Positions 43,713 to 52,600 are shown, numbered from the stretch's first letter. The stretch is 64,000 nt of DNA from Streptomyces sp. NBC_01262 (GCF_036226365.1 NZ_CP108462.1:9532501-9596500); one strand, 5' to 3'. The notes: generated by a model from the sequence alone, not told the origin. A program made the numbers and translations.

Positions 43713-45226
43713 CAGACCGTTCCCTCGGCAAAATCCAAGTCGGCGGCGGTGGTGTTGCTGGTGGGCGGCTGGTAGTTGCGGCCGGCGATGCGGAAGCGCA
43801 GCCAGGCCAGCGTGAGCACGGCGGCCAGGACCAGCGGGCTGTAGTTGGCGTTGGCCCAGGTGATGGGGCGGGCCTGCGGAAGGCAGAGCAGGATCGTCAT
43901 GGTGATGACGCCGACCACGGCCGTCCAGCCGATCGGGGTACTCCAGCGGCCGAGGCTCCAGGGGCCTGGCACGAACCGTTCGGGGTGCAGGCGGCGCAGC
44001 AGGACCGGGATCACGTAGGCGGGAACGGTGCCGATGACGGCGATGGTGGTGACGGCGGTGAAGACGACGGTGCTCCACAGGGTGGGCACGATCAGGAGGA
44101 AGGCGATACCGACACAGAGATAGATCGCGTTCTCGGGTACGCGGTTGCCCGGGCGGACCTTGCGCCACAGGTGGGAGTAGGGCACGGCGCCATCGCGGGA
44201 GAACGCGAACGTCATCCGGCTGCACGCGCCGACCAGGGCGTAGCCGGCGAAGAACTGGCTGCCGATGATGACCAGCAGCAGCACCTTGGTGCTGGCCGCG
44301 CCGAGGGCCTGGGAGAAGATCGCGGCCGAGGGCAGGGGGCTGGCCAGCACGGCGGTGTAGTTCTGGATGGCGTACAGCTGCGCGAGGATGAGCAGCAGCC
44401 CGCAGACCACGGACATCCACACCGCGCGCATGATGCCGCGTGGCGCGGCCAGGGCGGCACCGGTGGTCTCCTCCGACAGGTGCGCGGAGGTGTCGAACCC
44501 GGCGAGGGAGTATGTGCCGAACAGCAGGCCCATCCCGGCCACGATCACGGGAGTGTTCCAGCCGGTGGTGTTGGTGTAGTGGCCCAGGATGAAGCCGGTG
44601 CTCTGGTGGTGGGCGGGCACCAGGGTGAGCGCCCCGACGATGCCGACCACGCAGGCCACCTGCAGCCAGCCGTTGACGGAGTTGATCGCGGCCATCACCC
44701 GCACCCCGAACAGGTTCATCATGGCGTGCACCCACATGAGCACGGCGCACAGAACGAGCAGCCCCTTGGAGGTCAGCACGATGCCGCAGCCCAAGCTGAG
44801 GTAGGAGGCGATGAACTGGGCGCATCCGTAGTCGACGCCGGCGATGCCGCCGATCAGGCCGAGCATGTTCAACCACCCGGTGGCGTAACCCCAGCCGCGG
44901 CCGCCGAGCCGGTTGGCCATGTCATACAGGGCACCGGAGGTGGGGTAGGCGCTGGTGACCTCCGACAATGGGGCGGCTACCAGCAGCACGAGGGCACTCA
45001 CCACGATCCAGCCCCACACCATGACTGCCGGGCCGCCGGTGTGCAGGCCGAAGCCGAACATCACCAGGCTGCCGGAGGTGATGGACATGACGGAGAACGT
45101 GGACAGGGCGTTGGCCAACCCGCTCATGCGGCGGTGGAGCACCCGGGTCACCCCCAATCGTTCCAGCAGTTCGGCGTCGTCGACCTGCTGCACGGGATGG
45201 GGACGGGATCTGTGCTGACGGGGCAT
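43712..45226 (-). CDS. APC-family amino acid/polyamine permease
   Basis: The product is 504 residues from an ATG behind GGAGGTAGG. About 12 hydrophobic helices; the first pair carries SVMSITSGSLVMFGFGLHTG and VVSALVLLVAAPLSEVTSAY then PTSGALYDMANRLGGR. Later AGFDTSAHLSEETTGAALAA (helix 6 to 7 loop) and FAFSRDGAVPYSHLW are hallmarks of GABA/amino-acid permeases of the APC superfamily. It is the first gene of a two-gene operon with the glutamine-synthetase-family gene, so it probably imports the compound that the enzyme glutamylates. Confidence 0.9.
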   Translation of the reverse strand: MPRQHRSRPHPVQQVDDAELLERLGVTRVLHRRMSGLANALSTFSVMSITSGSLVMFGFGLHTGGPAVMVWGWIVVSALVLLVAAPLSEVTSAYPTSGALYDMANRLGGRGWGYATGWLNMLGLIGGIAGVDYGCAQFIASYLSLGCGIVLTSKGLLVLCAVLMWVHAMMNLFGVRVMAAINSVNGWLQVACVVGIVGALTLVPAHHQSTGFILGHYTNTTGWNTPVIVAGMGLLFGTYSLAGFDTSAHLSEETTGAALAAPRGIMRAVWMSVVCGLLLILAQLYAIQNYTAVLASPLPSAAIFSQALGAASTKVLLLVIIGSQFFAGYALVGACSRMTFAFSRDGAVPYSHLWRKVRPGNRVPENAIYLCVGIAFLLIVPTLWSTVVFTAVTTIAVIGTVPAYVIPVLLRRLHPERFVPGPWSLGRWSTPIGWTAVVGVITMTILLCLPQARPITWANANYSPLVLAAVLTLAWLRFRIAGRNYQPPTSNTTAADLDFAEGTV

Positions 45227-45331
45227 GGGACCTACCTCCAGAGACGGGACATGGAAAGGGCAAAAGGGGCAGAGCAATCGGGGACGGAGCGCGGGGTGGT
45301 GGCGCGCGGCCGGTGGGGCGCACGGGCGCCA

Positions 45332-46357
45332 TCAGTAGGCCCAGCGGGCGCAGTAGGAGCGGGCCCGCTCGAACTCCTCCTGCCATTCATCGGGGTCGTC
45401 GATCACGTCGCGCCAGGGCGAGGGCGTGATGTGCGGTCCGATCTCCTCGAAGACGTAGTGGGCCTGCGTGTGCATGCCGCAGGTCTTCAGTGCGTGGGCC
45501 AGATGGTTGAGATCGCCGGGCAGGCCCCGGGGGCGGCTGGGGCTGCTGCAGAACCAATTGCTGTAGGCCGCCTGAGTCCAGGCCGTCAGCAATGGCCCGT
45601 TCCAGAACCAGCCCTGCGTCAGATTCGACTCCCGCAACTGCCGGTCCCTGAACGCCTGAGCCGCCGCGTACAACGGCAACGCGTGCATATCCGAGCCGCG
45701 GTGAGCCACGCTCGCAGCCCAGTTCCCGACCGTGTACGGGCTCGTTCCCCGCGCGGTCAGCACCTTCAATATCCAGTGAGCCGCTTCCCGGTTGTGAGGC
45801 GGATCCAGATCGCAAATCCGCTGGTACAGCCCCCACGGCCCCCTGGGCAGGAACTGGTCCGGGGGCGGCCAGCGATGCTCGCTGTGTTCCAGCGACTCGT
45901 CAGCCAGCGCTAGCGACAGCCGGCATACCGGCAGCACCGGGTCGACCGGATGCCACTTCTCGGCCGCCCAGATTGCGCTACGCGCCGCCGCCGCCAGCCG
46001 CTCGACGTCACCGAGCTGCGGAACGGTCAGCGGCCCGTTCGCCACCCGCAACGCGCGGTACGCCGAGACCGCGCGGTGGCTGCGCACCCGGGCCAGCATC
46101 ACCGCCGCTTCGACGCCCCGCTCCTCCGCCCACCAGGTCTCCACCACATTCGACCCGGCCGCCAGCATCCCCAGCACCTGCGTCCGCTGTGACCACCGCG
46201 CCCACCCCTCGTTCGGGATCGCCTTGCGGGTGTCCAGCAGCAGATCCCGCATGGCCCGCCAGCGCCCCGCCTCCACCTCCGACCACACCGCCCGTAACGC
46301 CGTGTCGGGCCCGGCCGGGTGATACGCCACCGCCCGTGATCCAGCCTGCGACGCCAT
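45332..46357 (-). CDS. Hypothetical protein, 341 residues
   Basis: From the ATG at 46357 the product begins MASQAGSRAVAYHPAGPDTA and LRAVWSEVEAGRWRAMRDLL. The whole protein is helical with many Trp and repeated helix pairs (AAAARSAIWAAEKWHPVDPV; LYQRICDLDPPHNREAAHWI; LYAAAQAFRDRQLRESNL), like a TPR-type solenoid. No transmembrane segment or catalytic motif. It is separated from the permease operon by about 100 bp on the same strand. Family unknown; Streptomyces homologues would be expected. Confidence 0.65.
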   Translation of the reverse strand: MASQAGSRAVAYHPAGPDTALRAVWSEVEAGRWRAMRDLLLDTRKAIPNEGWARWSQRTQVLGMLAAGSNVVETWWAEERGVEAAVMLARVRSHRAVSAYRALRVANGPLTVPQLGDVERLAAAARSAIWAAEKWHPVDPVLPVCRLSLALADESLEHSEHRWPPPDQFLPRGPWGLYQRICDLDPPHNREAAHWILKVLTARGTSPYTVGNWAASVAHRGSDMHALPLYAAAQAFRDRQLRESNLTQGWFWNGPLLTAWTQAAYSNWFCSSPSRPRGLPGDLNHLAHALKTCGMHTQAHYVFEEIGPHITPSPWRDVIDDPDEWQEEFERARSYCARWAY

Positions 46358-46525
46358 CAGCGTGCACCGCCCAGACCTCGGAATCGAGCACTGCATAATG
46401 GACGTGGGCATGACAGAAGACCGAGTATCGGAATCATCGAAACCTCAAGATCGACACGGCGTGATGCACGCGGGGGAGGGGAGGACCGGAGCGACGGGAG
46501 CGCTCGCTCGCTGAGGGAAGGTGGG

Positions 46526-47182
46526 CTATCCGTGGCGGAGTCGCCTCAGGTCAGGGGAGGCCCCGTCCAGCAGGGCGAGGACTTCGTCGAGCGATACGGG
46601 CGTGCAGTCCCGCAGGTGTGCGTACAACTGGCCGGCCAGGACCCACCGGGCGCGAGGGGTCCCGTAGGGCACGTAGTCCTTCCCCGCGGCCACCGGGAAC
46701 GCCGGGCCTCGTTTGTAGACGGTGCCGTGCACGCCGGCGATCAGTGGGGTTCCGACGCGCAGGAGGGCGTACCCCTTGCGCAACTCGGGACAGCGCTCCA
46801 GGGCCACCGGCACACAGTCAGCGCAGATCGGCGGCGCACCAACGGCCCGCCCCTGCAAGGCCTCGGCGGCGCTGGCCTCGTCCAGCAGCCACAGGTTGCC
46901 CTGGGCGTTCTCGTGCGCCGGTTCCCCGCTGACCTGGCACAGGGACCCGCCCATGCACTGCCGTTGACGTTGCGGGTGCACGGCGGCGTACTCCGGCGTG
47001 CCGGCCCCCCGGGCGAACGAACGGCGTGTCCACAGCACGCCATCGATGTCACGGTCCCACGGCGTTTCCTCGGCGTAGCCGATGCCGCCTCGCGGGCTGT
47101 AAACGATGACGCTCGCGTCGACAGCTTCCCCGCTCCACGGAGTGATGTACGGCGCGATGTTGGCCAGCGGCCGGTCAGCCAT
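46526..47182 (-). CDS. Hypothetical protein with Cys pairs, 218 residues
   Basis: From the ATG at 47182 the product starts MADRPLANIAPYITPWSGEA. Cysteine motifs CMGGSLC and PICADC lie in the middle and could bind a metal. Then RCPELRKGYALLRVGTPLIA and VHGTVYKRGPAFPVAAGKDY follow, ending RDCTPVSLDEVLALLDGASP. It looks soluble. It lies in the conserved Streptomyces-style neighbourhood of HATPase, XRE and DUF397 genes. Function unknown. Confidence 0.6.
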   Translation of the reverse strand: MADRPLANIAPYITPWSGEAVDASVIVYSPRGGIGYAEETPWDRDIDGVLWTRRSFARGAGTPEYAAVHPQRQRQCMGGSLCQVSGEPAHENAQGNLWLLDEASAAEALQGRAVGAPPICADCVPVALERCPELRKGYALLRVGTPLIAGVHGTVYKRGPAFPVAAGKDYVPYGTPRARWVLAGQLYAHLRDCTPVSLDEVLALLDGASPDLRRLRHG

Positions 47183-47407
47183 GGCGGCGCCCCGCCCTAT
47201 TCTGGTCAAGCTGCGACACGATCAAGGCTCCTCGTTGGGGGTGGGCCCCCGCCCCGGGCGCGTCATTGGATGTGCCGTCCACGGCCGGAGCGGGGGAGTT
47301 TCACGGGAAGGACTGCACGGCGGGAGACAGTGGCGGGCGGGCTTCCGCGGCTGACTGCGACCGGGGGAGCCGCAGTCAGCGGCGCAAACTCGCACCGCCG
47401 ACACGGC

Positions 47408-47872
47408 TCATGCCACCAGGGCCTGCGCACCCTCCAGCAGGCACCAGGTGTGAAGCAGGCCGTTGTCCTCACCCATCCGCCAACCCCACCGCTGCGCAAG
47501 GAGGTCCACCAGGAGCAGGCCCCTGCCGCCCTCCTCGCTGAGATCGCTACTGCGCAGCACGGGACGCCCCTCGGACCGGCCGGCCACGTCGATGTACGCG
47601 GTCCGATAGCCCAGGCGCTTCACGGTCAGCGTGATCTCCGCTCCGACGCAGCCGTGCACGATGCCGTTCGTCACCAACTCGCTCACCACCTGGAGCGCCG
47701 TGCCCACCAGACAGTGCTGGCCATGCTCCAACAGGGCGCGTCGCACCATCTCGCGCGCTTCCCACACGCTTGCCGGGTCGGAGGCGAAGACCTGCTGCGC
47801 CAAGGTGTAGCGCGCGACGCGGGGATCATCGGCCGCTACGCCGGGATCGAAGTCGCACGGGATTAACGTCAT
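47408..47872 (-). CDS. Anti-sigma-type ATP-binding protein (HATPase_c)
   Basis: The product is 154 residues. The GHKL ATPase motifs are present: ALQVVSELVTNGIVHGCVG (N box), YIDVAGRSEGRPVLR (G1 region, with the usual D-x-G partly altered) and EEGGRGLLLVDLLAQRWGWR (G2). These RsbW/SpoIIAB-like small proteins are very common in Streptomyces next to XRE-DUF5753 and DUF397 genes and probably regulate transcription factors by partner switching. It is divergent from the XRE gene, with about 180 bp to the leader frame. Confidence 0.85.
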   Translation of the reverse strand: MTLIPCDFDPGVAADDPRVARYTLAQQVFASDPASVWEAREMVRRALLEHGQHCLVGTALQVVSELVTNGIVHGCVGAEITLTVKRLGYRTAYIDVAGRSEGRPVLRSSDLSEEGGRGLLLVDLLAQRWGWRMGEDNGLLHTWCLLEGAQALVA

Positions 47873-48051
47873 GAATCAGCCCTTCGTCGCAGAGCCCAGC
47901 CTCGTCGTCGCGATCGCAGCCCTCGCTCGCGCTGGTTGAACTACCGTGACGCGTATGCGGATTCATCTGCAACCGAAACCGCACTGAATTTTCAGAGAAG
48001 CAGAATCGGCATATGCCGAGACCTGCACGAGGGGCTGCGCAAGGAGCACCG

Positions 48052-48156
48052 ATGGTGGAAGAATCTGCACCGAGCAGCGCGCGGCGCGCACCGAGCGGCG
48101 TGAGGCCCGCACCGAGCAGCGCGAGGCCCGCACCGAGGCACGGGGAAGGAAATTAG
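48052..48156 (+). CDS. Candidate 34-residue leader peptide with tandem repeat
   Basis: The ATG at 48052 has AAGGAG 6 bp upstream. The frame reads MVEESAPSSARRAPSGVRPA then PSSARPAPRHGEGN and stops in TAG directly abutting the GTG of the XRE gene. It is built from three 21-bp repeats (CACCGAGCAGCGCGAGGCCC type, 48068-48138), so the repeat keeps the frame. Coupling or attenuation is inferred. Confidence 0.45.
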   Translation: MVEESAPSSARRAPSGVRPAPSSARPAPRHGEGN

Positions 48157-49017
48157 GTGGCTGCGAACCGTGGGCCGACGGGACTGCGTCTCGAACTCGG
48201 CCTCCAGCTCCGACAGATGCGCGAGAACCTCGGCCTGACCCGGAAGCAGGCCGTCCAGGGCCTCAAGATTTCCGACTCAACGCTCCAGCGCATCGAGACC
48301 GGCGGTCTCAACTTCCGGAACGTCGGCGACCTGCGGAAACTGCTGGAAAAGTACGGCGTTCTGGATGACGAGACCATCGACTCCCTGGTCCAGCTGAACC
48401 GGGACTCCCATAGCCAGGACTGGCTGACCAGATACCGGTCTCACATGCCACCCGGCATGCCTACGTTCGTCGGTGTCGAGACAGAGGCACGGATAATCCG
48501 CGCCTACCACCCCACTGTGATCTACGGGCTGCTCCAGACGGAGGCTTACGCCAGGGCGCTCTTCGACGTGCAGAAGCCCGTTGAGGAGACGACGAGCGAG
48601 TTCATCGCCCGTAACGTAGAGCTGCGGATGGCCCGCAAGCAGATCCTCACCGGCGACAACCCGGTTGAGCTTCGAGTCATCCTGAGTGAGGCTGCACTGC
48701 GCTACATCGTCGGTGACCCGGATGTGGTTCTCGAACAGTACGCGGAGCTCGTCAAGCTCGCCGCTCAGGACCACATCACCATCCAGGTGCTGCCCTTCGG
48801 CCGTGGCTACCGGGCCACCAGCGACTTCACGATCCTCGATCTGGGCGAGAAGCTGCCACAGATGGTGCAGATCGACACAGCATGGGGAGCCGTATCAACA
48901 TCGGACAAACTCCGAGAGGTTGGCCGGTTCAGACGCCGGTTCGACGCGATGGCTGCCTCGGCGCTCGCGCCTGAGGACACGCCGTCATTTCTGCAACGAC
49001 TAGAACGAGAGTTGTAA
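48157..49017 (+). CDS. XRE-family regulator with DUF5753
   Basis: The product is 286 residues, GTG start behind GGGGAAGGA. The N-terminal helix-turn-helix reads LGLQLRQMRENLGLTRKQAV then QGLKISDSTLQRIETGGLNF. The C-terminal DUF5753 domain shows IRAYHPTVIYGLLQTEAYAR, ARKQILTGDNPVELRVILSE and DHITIQVLPFGRGYRATSDF. This is the WhiJ-like/Scr1 type, which works with a DUF397 partner encoded just downstream. It is expected to bind DNA and be released or modulated by the DUF397 protein. Confidence 0.92.
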   Translation: MAANRGPTGLRLELGLQLRQMRENLGLTRKQAVQGLKISDSTLQRIETGGLNFRNVGDLRKLLEKYGVLDDETIDSLVQLNRDSHSQDWLTRYRSHMPPGMPTFVGVETEARIIRAYHPTVIYGLLQTEAYARALFDVQKPVEETTSEFIARNVELRMARKQILTGDNPVELRVILSEAALRYIVGDPDVVLEQYAELVKLAAQDHITIQVLPFGRGYRATSDFTILDLGEKLPQMVQIDTAWGAVSTSDKLREVGRFRRRFDAMAASALAPEDTPSFLQRLEREL

Positions 49018-49021
49018 AGCC

Positions 49022-49237
49022 ATTAACAGTCACGAAGCACTCGCACTTGCCCCAGAAGCAGCATGGTTCAAGTCGTCGTACAGCGACGGCACAGGCAACA
49101 ACTGTGTGGAGGTCGCCAGCCTGCAGAACGGGGTGGGCGTCCGCGACTCCAAGGACAAGAAGAAGTCACCCTTCGTGTTCTCCCCGGAGTCCTGGACCGC
49201 CTTCGTCACCTCCGTGAAGGCAAACCACTTCGAATGA
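49022..49237 (+). CDS. DUF397 protein, no standard start codon
   Basis: The frame reads SHEALALAPEAAWFKSSYSD, GTGNNCVEVASLQNGVGVRD and SPFVFSPESWTAFVTSVKA, the typical DUF397 pattern (WFKSSYS, NCVEVA, VRDSKD, SW..F). There is no ATG, GTG, TTG or CTG in frame before the conserved part back to the upstream stop. The first plausible initiator is ATT at 49022, five bases after the TAA of the XRE gene. It forms an operon with that regulator and is its usual partner. Confidence 0.75.
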   Translation: MNSHEALALAPEAAWFKSSYSDGTGNNCVEVASLQNGVGVRDSKDKKKSPFVFSPESWTAFVTSVKANHFE

Positions 49238-49248
49238 GTGTTGCAAAT

Positions 49249-49303
49249 CCGTAAGCGGGGCGTCCCTCCTCATCCACAGTGAGGAGGGACGCCCCGCTTA
49301 CGG
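49249..49303. terminator. Bidirectional terminator, 24-bp perfect stem
   Basis: CCGTAAGCGGGGCGTCCCTC then CTCA, loop TCCACAG, complement ending at 49303. It lies between the convergent DUF397 and methyltransferase genes and covers the stop codon of the latter. Confidence 0.95.
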
Positions 49304-50044
49304 ACGCGAACGGGTGCCGGACTTTAACGGCGACCGCTGGGCGCGGATGATCGTCGTGACCATAGGTGGCTGCCCGGGACTTCCAGGGTCACGAACAGTG
49401 TCCACCTCGTCGACGGTGAATCCGGTGGCGTCGAGGAGTTTCTCCCACACGGGGGTGTCCAGGACCCACCGCTGCATGGTTGCCGGCGTGCCGTGCTTGC
49501 TCTTGCCTGCCGTGATCGTGGCGGGGCGGGCTTGGGATTCCGGGGCGCGGCCGGTGCGGTAGTGGGCGAGGGTGGAGAAGATCAGGCGTCCGCCTGGTCG
49601 TAGTCCCGTGTGGATGGCGGGGAGCAGGGCGTGGGGGTCGGTGAAGTCGATGGCGCCGAAGACGGAGAAGCACACATCGAAGGCTCCCGGGCGGGTGCTG
49701 AGGTAGGTGGCGGCGTCGGCGTGCGTGAGGGTGAGGCGCGGCAGGTGCCCGTACGCGGTGACGCCCTGCTTGTGCTGGGCGGTTGAGCTGTCGATCGCGA
49801 CGACGCCCGCGACCGGGAAGCTGGCGGCGATGTGAGCGGCCTGCCGCCCGGCACCCGCCCCGAGTTCGGTCACGGTCAGGTCGGTCAGGTCGCCGAGGAG
49901 TTCCGCGCCGGGCCCGATCCGCTGGTACCAGTCCCAGTGCAGTCGGCCGCCCACGCCCTGCTCGGTGTCGGTGGTGACTCGGCTTTTCCCGTAGGACGCC
50001 CAGGAGTCGCCGGGGGCGTGAGGGGCTGAGGGGGAGGTCGTCAC
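49298..50044 (-). CDS. Class I SAM-dependent methyltransferase
   Basis: The product is 248 residues from the GTG at 50044 (GGATGG upstream). Motif I reads VTELGAGAGRQAAHIAAS, followed by VVAIDSSTAQHKQG, LTHADAATYLS (motif II), FDVCFSVFGAIDFTDP and LRPGGRLIFSTLAHY (motif III). The start WASYGKSRVTTDTEQGVGGR then LHWDWYQRIGPGAELL is shared by a group of Streptomyces methyltransferases of unknown substrate. It is a single gene converging on the DUF397 operon. Confidence 0.88.
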   Translation of the reverse strand: MTTSPSAPHAPGDSWASYGKSRVTTDTEQGVGGRLHWDWYQRIGPGAELLGDLTDLTVTELGAGAGRQAAHIAASFPVAGVVAIDSSTAQHKQGVTAYGHLPRLTLTHADAATYLSTRPGAFDVCFSVFGAIDFTDPHALLPAIHTGLRPGGRLIFSTLAHYRTGRAPESQARPATITAGKSKHGTPATMQRWVLDTPVWEKLLDATGFTVDEVDTVRDPGSPGQPPMVTTIIRAQRSPLKSGTRSRP

Positions 50045-50184
50045 CGGCCCATCCTGGTGGGCCCGTGACGTGATGCGCGGGGTCTCGCGGGTTTTCACCC
50101 GCACGGACGCGGGCGCGTCTACTGTGGGGCGGCCGGCCCCCGCCGCTCAGCGCTCGACGAGGACCAGCCCGGGGTGATGGCGGG

Positions 50185-50526
50185 TCAGTGGCTGTCGCTG
50201 CCGGGGTGGCACGGGCCGCATTCGGCGGCGCCGGCCTCCCACAGCGGCAAGTCCACGGCGAACCCGTTCTCGGCAATGACGGCGGCGGTGCGCATGACCG
50301 AGCCGTCCTGCTTCATGTCGACCCGCGGCACGTGGTGCAGGAAGTTGCCGCTGTTGTGGGTGTCGCACAGCTCTAACCTAGGGCTTTCGTCCGGTCGACT
50401 CTGAGGCAGGCAGCCAGGTGGGCAGGGGATTATCTGATCAGGGCAGACGGGGACTGTCTCGGTTCCCTTGGCCACCCTGATCGCTGTCACCCCTCCCCGG
50501 GTGAAATCCGCGACCGTGGGAGGCAT
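50185..50526 (-). CDS. Hypothetical Cys-containing protein, about 113 residues
   Basis: The product reads TAIRVAKGTETVPVCPDQII, PCPPGCLPQSRPDESP, LELCDTHNSGNFLHHVPRVD and ends ECGPCHPGSDSH. Four cysteine positions in pairs suggest metal binding. The ATG at 50526 lacks a clear ribosome site, so the start is uncertain; conserved-looking sequence begins within the first 20 residues. I do not recognise the family. Confidence 0.5.
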   Translation of the reverse strand: MPPTVADFTRGGVTAIRVAKGTETVPVCPDQIIPCPPGCLPQSRPDESPRLELCDTHNSGNFLHHVPRVDMKQDGSVMRTAAVIAENGFAVDLPLWEAGAAECGPCHPGSDSH

Positions 50527-50666
50527 TGACGGGTGGGGTCTGATCTGGATCGTTGCGGGTTGTAGAGATCGCCCTCGTTGGCCTGGTGATCAATTCCCGT
50601 GGTTTCGGTGGTGCTGAAACGTTGCGGCCTTGCTGTTGTGTCGGTGTGGGTGGGTAGGGTCCGGGC

Positions 50667-51074
50667 ATGGGGAAGGTCGAGGTCGTTCCGGAGAAGGTGG
50701 CCTGGGTTCTGCTGCGTGACGGGCGGGTGTTGGTGACGCGCAACCGCGGTGTGGATGTCTTCTACTTCCCGGGTGGGAAGAGGGAGCCAGGTGAATCCGA
50801 TGCCGAGACCTTGGCGCGCGAGATCGCCGAGGAACTCCAGTCCCGGGTCGATACGGCCACGATGGTGCACGTCGGCACCTTTGAGACGCAGAGGGATTCC
50901 GACGGATGCACTGAGTTCCGGATGATCTGTTACACCGCCGAGCACACTGGTCCGCTGATTGCCTCAAGGGAGATCGCAGAGTCGGACTGGTTCGGCTATG
51001 GCGATCGTGTGCGGGTCTCGGCAGTGGACCAGATGGTGTTTGACGTGCTTCATTCCTCTGGCCAACTGCCCTGA
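50667..51074 (+). CDS. NUDIX hydrolase
   Basis: The product is 135 residues. The Nudix box is complete: GGKREPGESDAETLAREIAE then EL (Gx5Ex7REUxEE), preceded by VAWVLLRDGRVLVTRNRGVD and FYFPGG. After it come QSRVDTATMVHVGTFETQR and FRMICYTAEHTGPLIASREI. Predicted to hydrolyse a nucleoside-diphosphate derivative; the substrate is not indicated. It stands alone, upstream of the transposon stack. Confidence 0.9.
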   Translation: MGKVEVVPEKVAWVLLRDGRVLVTRNRGVDVFYFPGGKREPGESDAETLAREIAEELQSRVDTATMVHVGTFETQRDSDGCTEFRMICYTAEHTGPLIASREIAESDWFGYGDRVRVSAVDQMVFDVLHSSGQLP

Positions 51075-51164
51075 GGAGCAGGCTCACGATGCGAAGCACT
51101 GAGATCCACGAGTAGCTGTCCGACGGCTGGTCAGAAAACTAGGAAGCGCCTCTGACCTGCGAGA

Positions 51165-51690
51165 ATGAGGATTGTCGAGGTCCTTGTTCCTGCCACTGTC
51201 GGAGGCACTTCCCGGGTGAGTCAGCGTAGTGGGTCGTACCCGCGTGTTCGGGTGTCGGGTGACGGTGCCGCGACGGTCTCCCAGGCCGGCGGGGTGCTGC
51301 TGGTGGAGGCGATCCGCGAGGGCGGTCTGGACTGGGCGATATCGGCGGCGCTGGAGCCGTGGCGCAGGCCGCGGGCGGTGCACGATCCGGCAAGGTGCTG
51401 CTGGATCTCGCGCTGGCGGTGGCGTTGGGCGGTGACTGCTTGTCGGATCTGGCGGTGCTGCGGGCTGAGCCTGGGCTGTTCGGGCGGGTGGCCTCCGATC
51501 CCACCGTTTCCAGGTTGGTGGACGCCCTGGCCGGGGCCGGCTCTCGCGCGCTGACCGCGATCCGGAGGGCGAGGGCCGCAGTCCGTGAGCGGGTGTGGAA
51601 GTTGGCCGGGACCAATGCCTCCGGTGCGGGTGGTCAGGTGATCGTGGACATCGACGGCGTGCTGATCCTGGCGCACTCCGAGCCGCAACT
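51165..51690 (+). pseudogene. IS1380-family transposase, truncated and frameshifted
   Basis: The start reads GGVLLVEAIREGGLDWAISA and continues to HDPA. Near 51390 one base is lost and the frame moves to KVLLDLALAVALGGDCLSDL, AVLRAEPGLFGRVASDPTVS and QVIVDIDGVLILAHSE. That last motif holds the first catalytic Asp. The remaining two thirds of the transposase are missing; sequence beyond about 51680 belongs, on the other strand, to the zinc-ribbon gene. Confidence 0.8.
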
Positions 51691-51792
51691 CGTGCAGGGC
51701 TTGTGTGCGGCGGAATGCTTGGCCCAGCAGGTCTGGCACAGTGGCTTGCTGTCCGGTCGGCCCATCACGCGATACGTCTTGCCGCAGCCGGC
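51661..51792 (-). pseudogene. Zinc-ribbon protein, 3' piece
   Basis: The minus-strand frame reads AGCGKTYRVMGRPDSKPLCQ, TCWAKHSAAHKPCTSCGSE. It joins in frame to the piece at 59484-60647 when the IS3 element and one copy of the GCA duplication are removed. Its own 3' end is lost at the IS1380 scrap. Confidence 0.8.
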
Positions 51793-51864
51793 GCAGGGTT
51801 TGGTGCACGATCGGGTGACATCTGATCTGGCTTGCCCTGTGGGGTGGGTGGGAAGGATGTCGCT

Positions 51865-52173
51865 GTGCCCAAGCCTTATCCGGAAGAGTTCCGCGAGGAT
51901 GTCGTACGGGTCGCGAGGAACCGCGGCCCGGGCGTGACGGTCGAGCAGGTGGCTGCCGACTTCGGAGTGCACGCGATGACGCTGTGGAAGTGGATGCGCC
52001 GGGCGGACATCGACGACGGGACCAAGCCCGGAACGTCCAGCCAGGAGAGCGCGGAGCTACGGGAAGCGCGTCGGCGGATCAAGCTGCTGGAGCAGGAGAA
52101 CGAGGTCCTGCGCCGGGCCGCGGCCTACCTGTCCCAGGCACATCTGCCGGGAAAAGGATCTACCCGCTCGTGA
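51865..52173 (+). CDS. IS3-family OrfA
   Basis: The product is 102 residues from the GTG at 51865 with GGAAGG upstream. The helix-turn-helix reads PYPEEFREDVVRVARNRGPG then VTVEQVAADFGVHAMTLWKW. A leucine-zipper helix follows (ELREARRRIKLLEQENEVLR). It ends in TGA overlapping the first codon of OrfB (GTGA), so OrfAB is probably made by frameshifting as in other IS3 elements. Confidence 0.88.
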   Translation: MPKPYPEEFREDVVRVARNRGPGVTVEQVAADFGVHAMTLWKWMRRADIDDGTKPGTSSQESAELREARRRIKLLEQENEVLRRAAAYLSQAHLPGKGSTRS

Positions 52174-52600
52174 AGGAGCTGGCCACGGGCGGAATTCCCG
52201 TCACGGTCACGTGCAGGGTCCTCAAGCTCGCCCGCCAGCCCTACTACCGCTGGCTCGAACAACCGGTGACCGATGCCGAGTTCGAGCAGGCCGCTCGAGC
52301 GAACGCGTTGTTCGACGCCCACCGCGAGGACCCGGAGTTCGGCTACCGCTTCCTGGCAGACGAAGCCCGCAGCAGGGGAGCCGGCATGGCGGACCGGACC
52401 GCGTGGCGGATCTGCCGGGACAACAACTGGTGGAGCGTGTTCGGCAAGAAACGCGGCAGTATCAAGAAGGCCGGCCCGCCGGTGCACGACGACCTCGTCC
52501 GCCGGGACTTCACCGCGACCGGACCCAACCGACTGTGGCTCACCGACATCACCGAACACGTCACCAGCGAAGGCAAGTTGTATCTCTGCGCGATCAAGGG
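52170..52600 (+). pseudogene. IS3-family OrfB, 5' part
   Basis: The frame reads VKELATGGIPVTVTCRVLKL, DPEFGYRFLADEARSRGAG and RDFTATGPNRLWLTDITEHV, with the first catalytic Asp in LTDITE. It breaks after LYLCAIK at the IS21 insertion and continues at 59014. Confidence 0.9.

Noticed and set aside
48068..48138. 21-bp tandem repeats considered as a CRISPR array
   Set aside because: Units abut with no spacers and keep a reading frame, so it is a simple tandem repeat.
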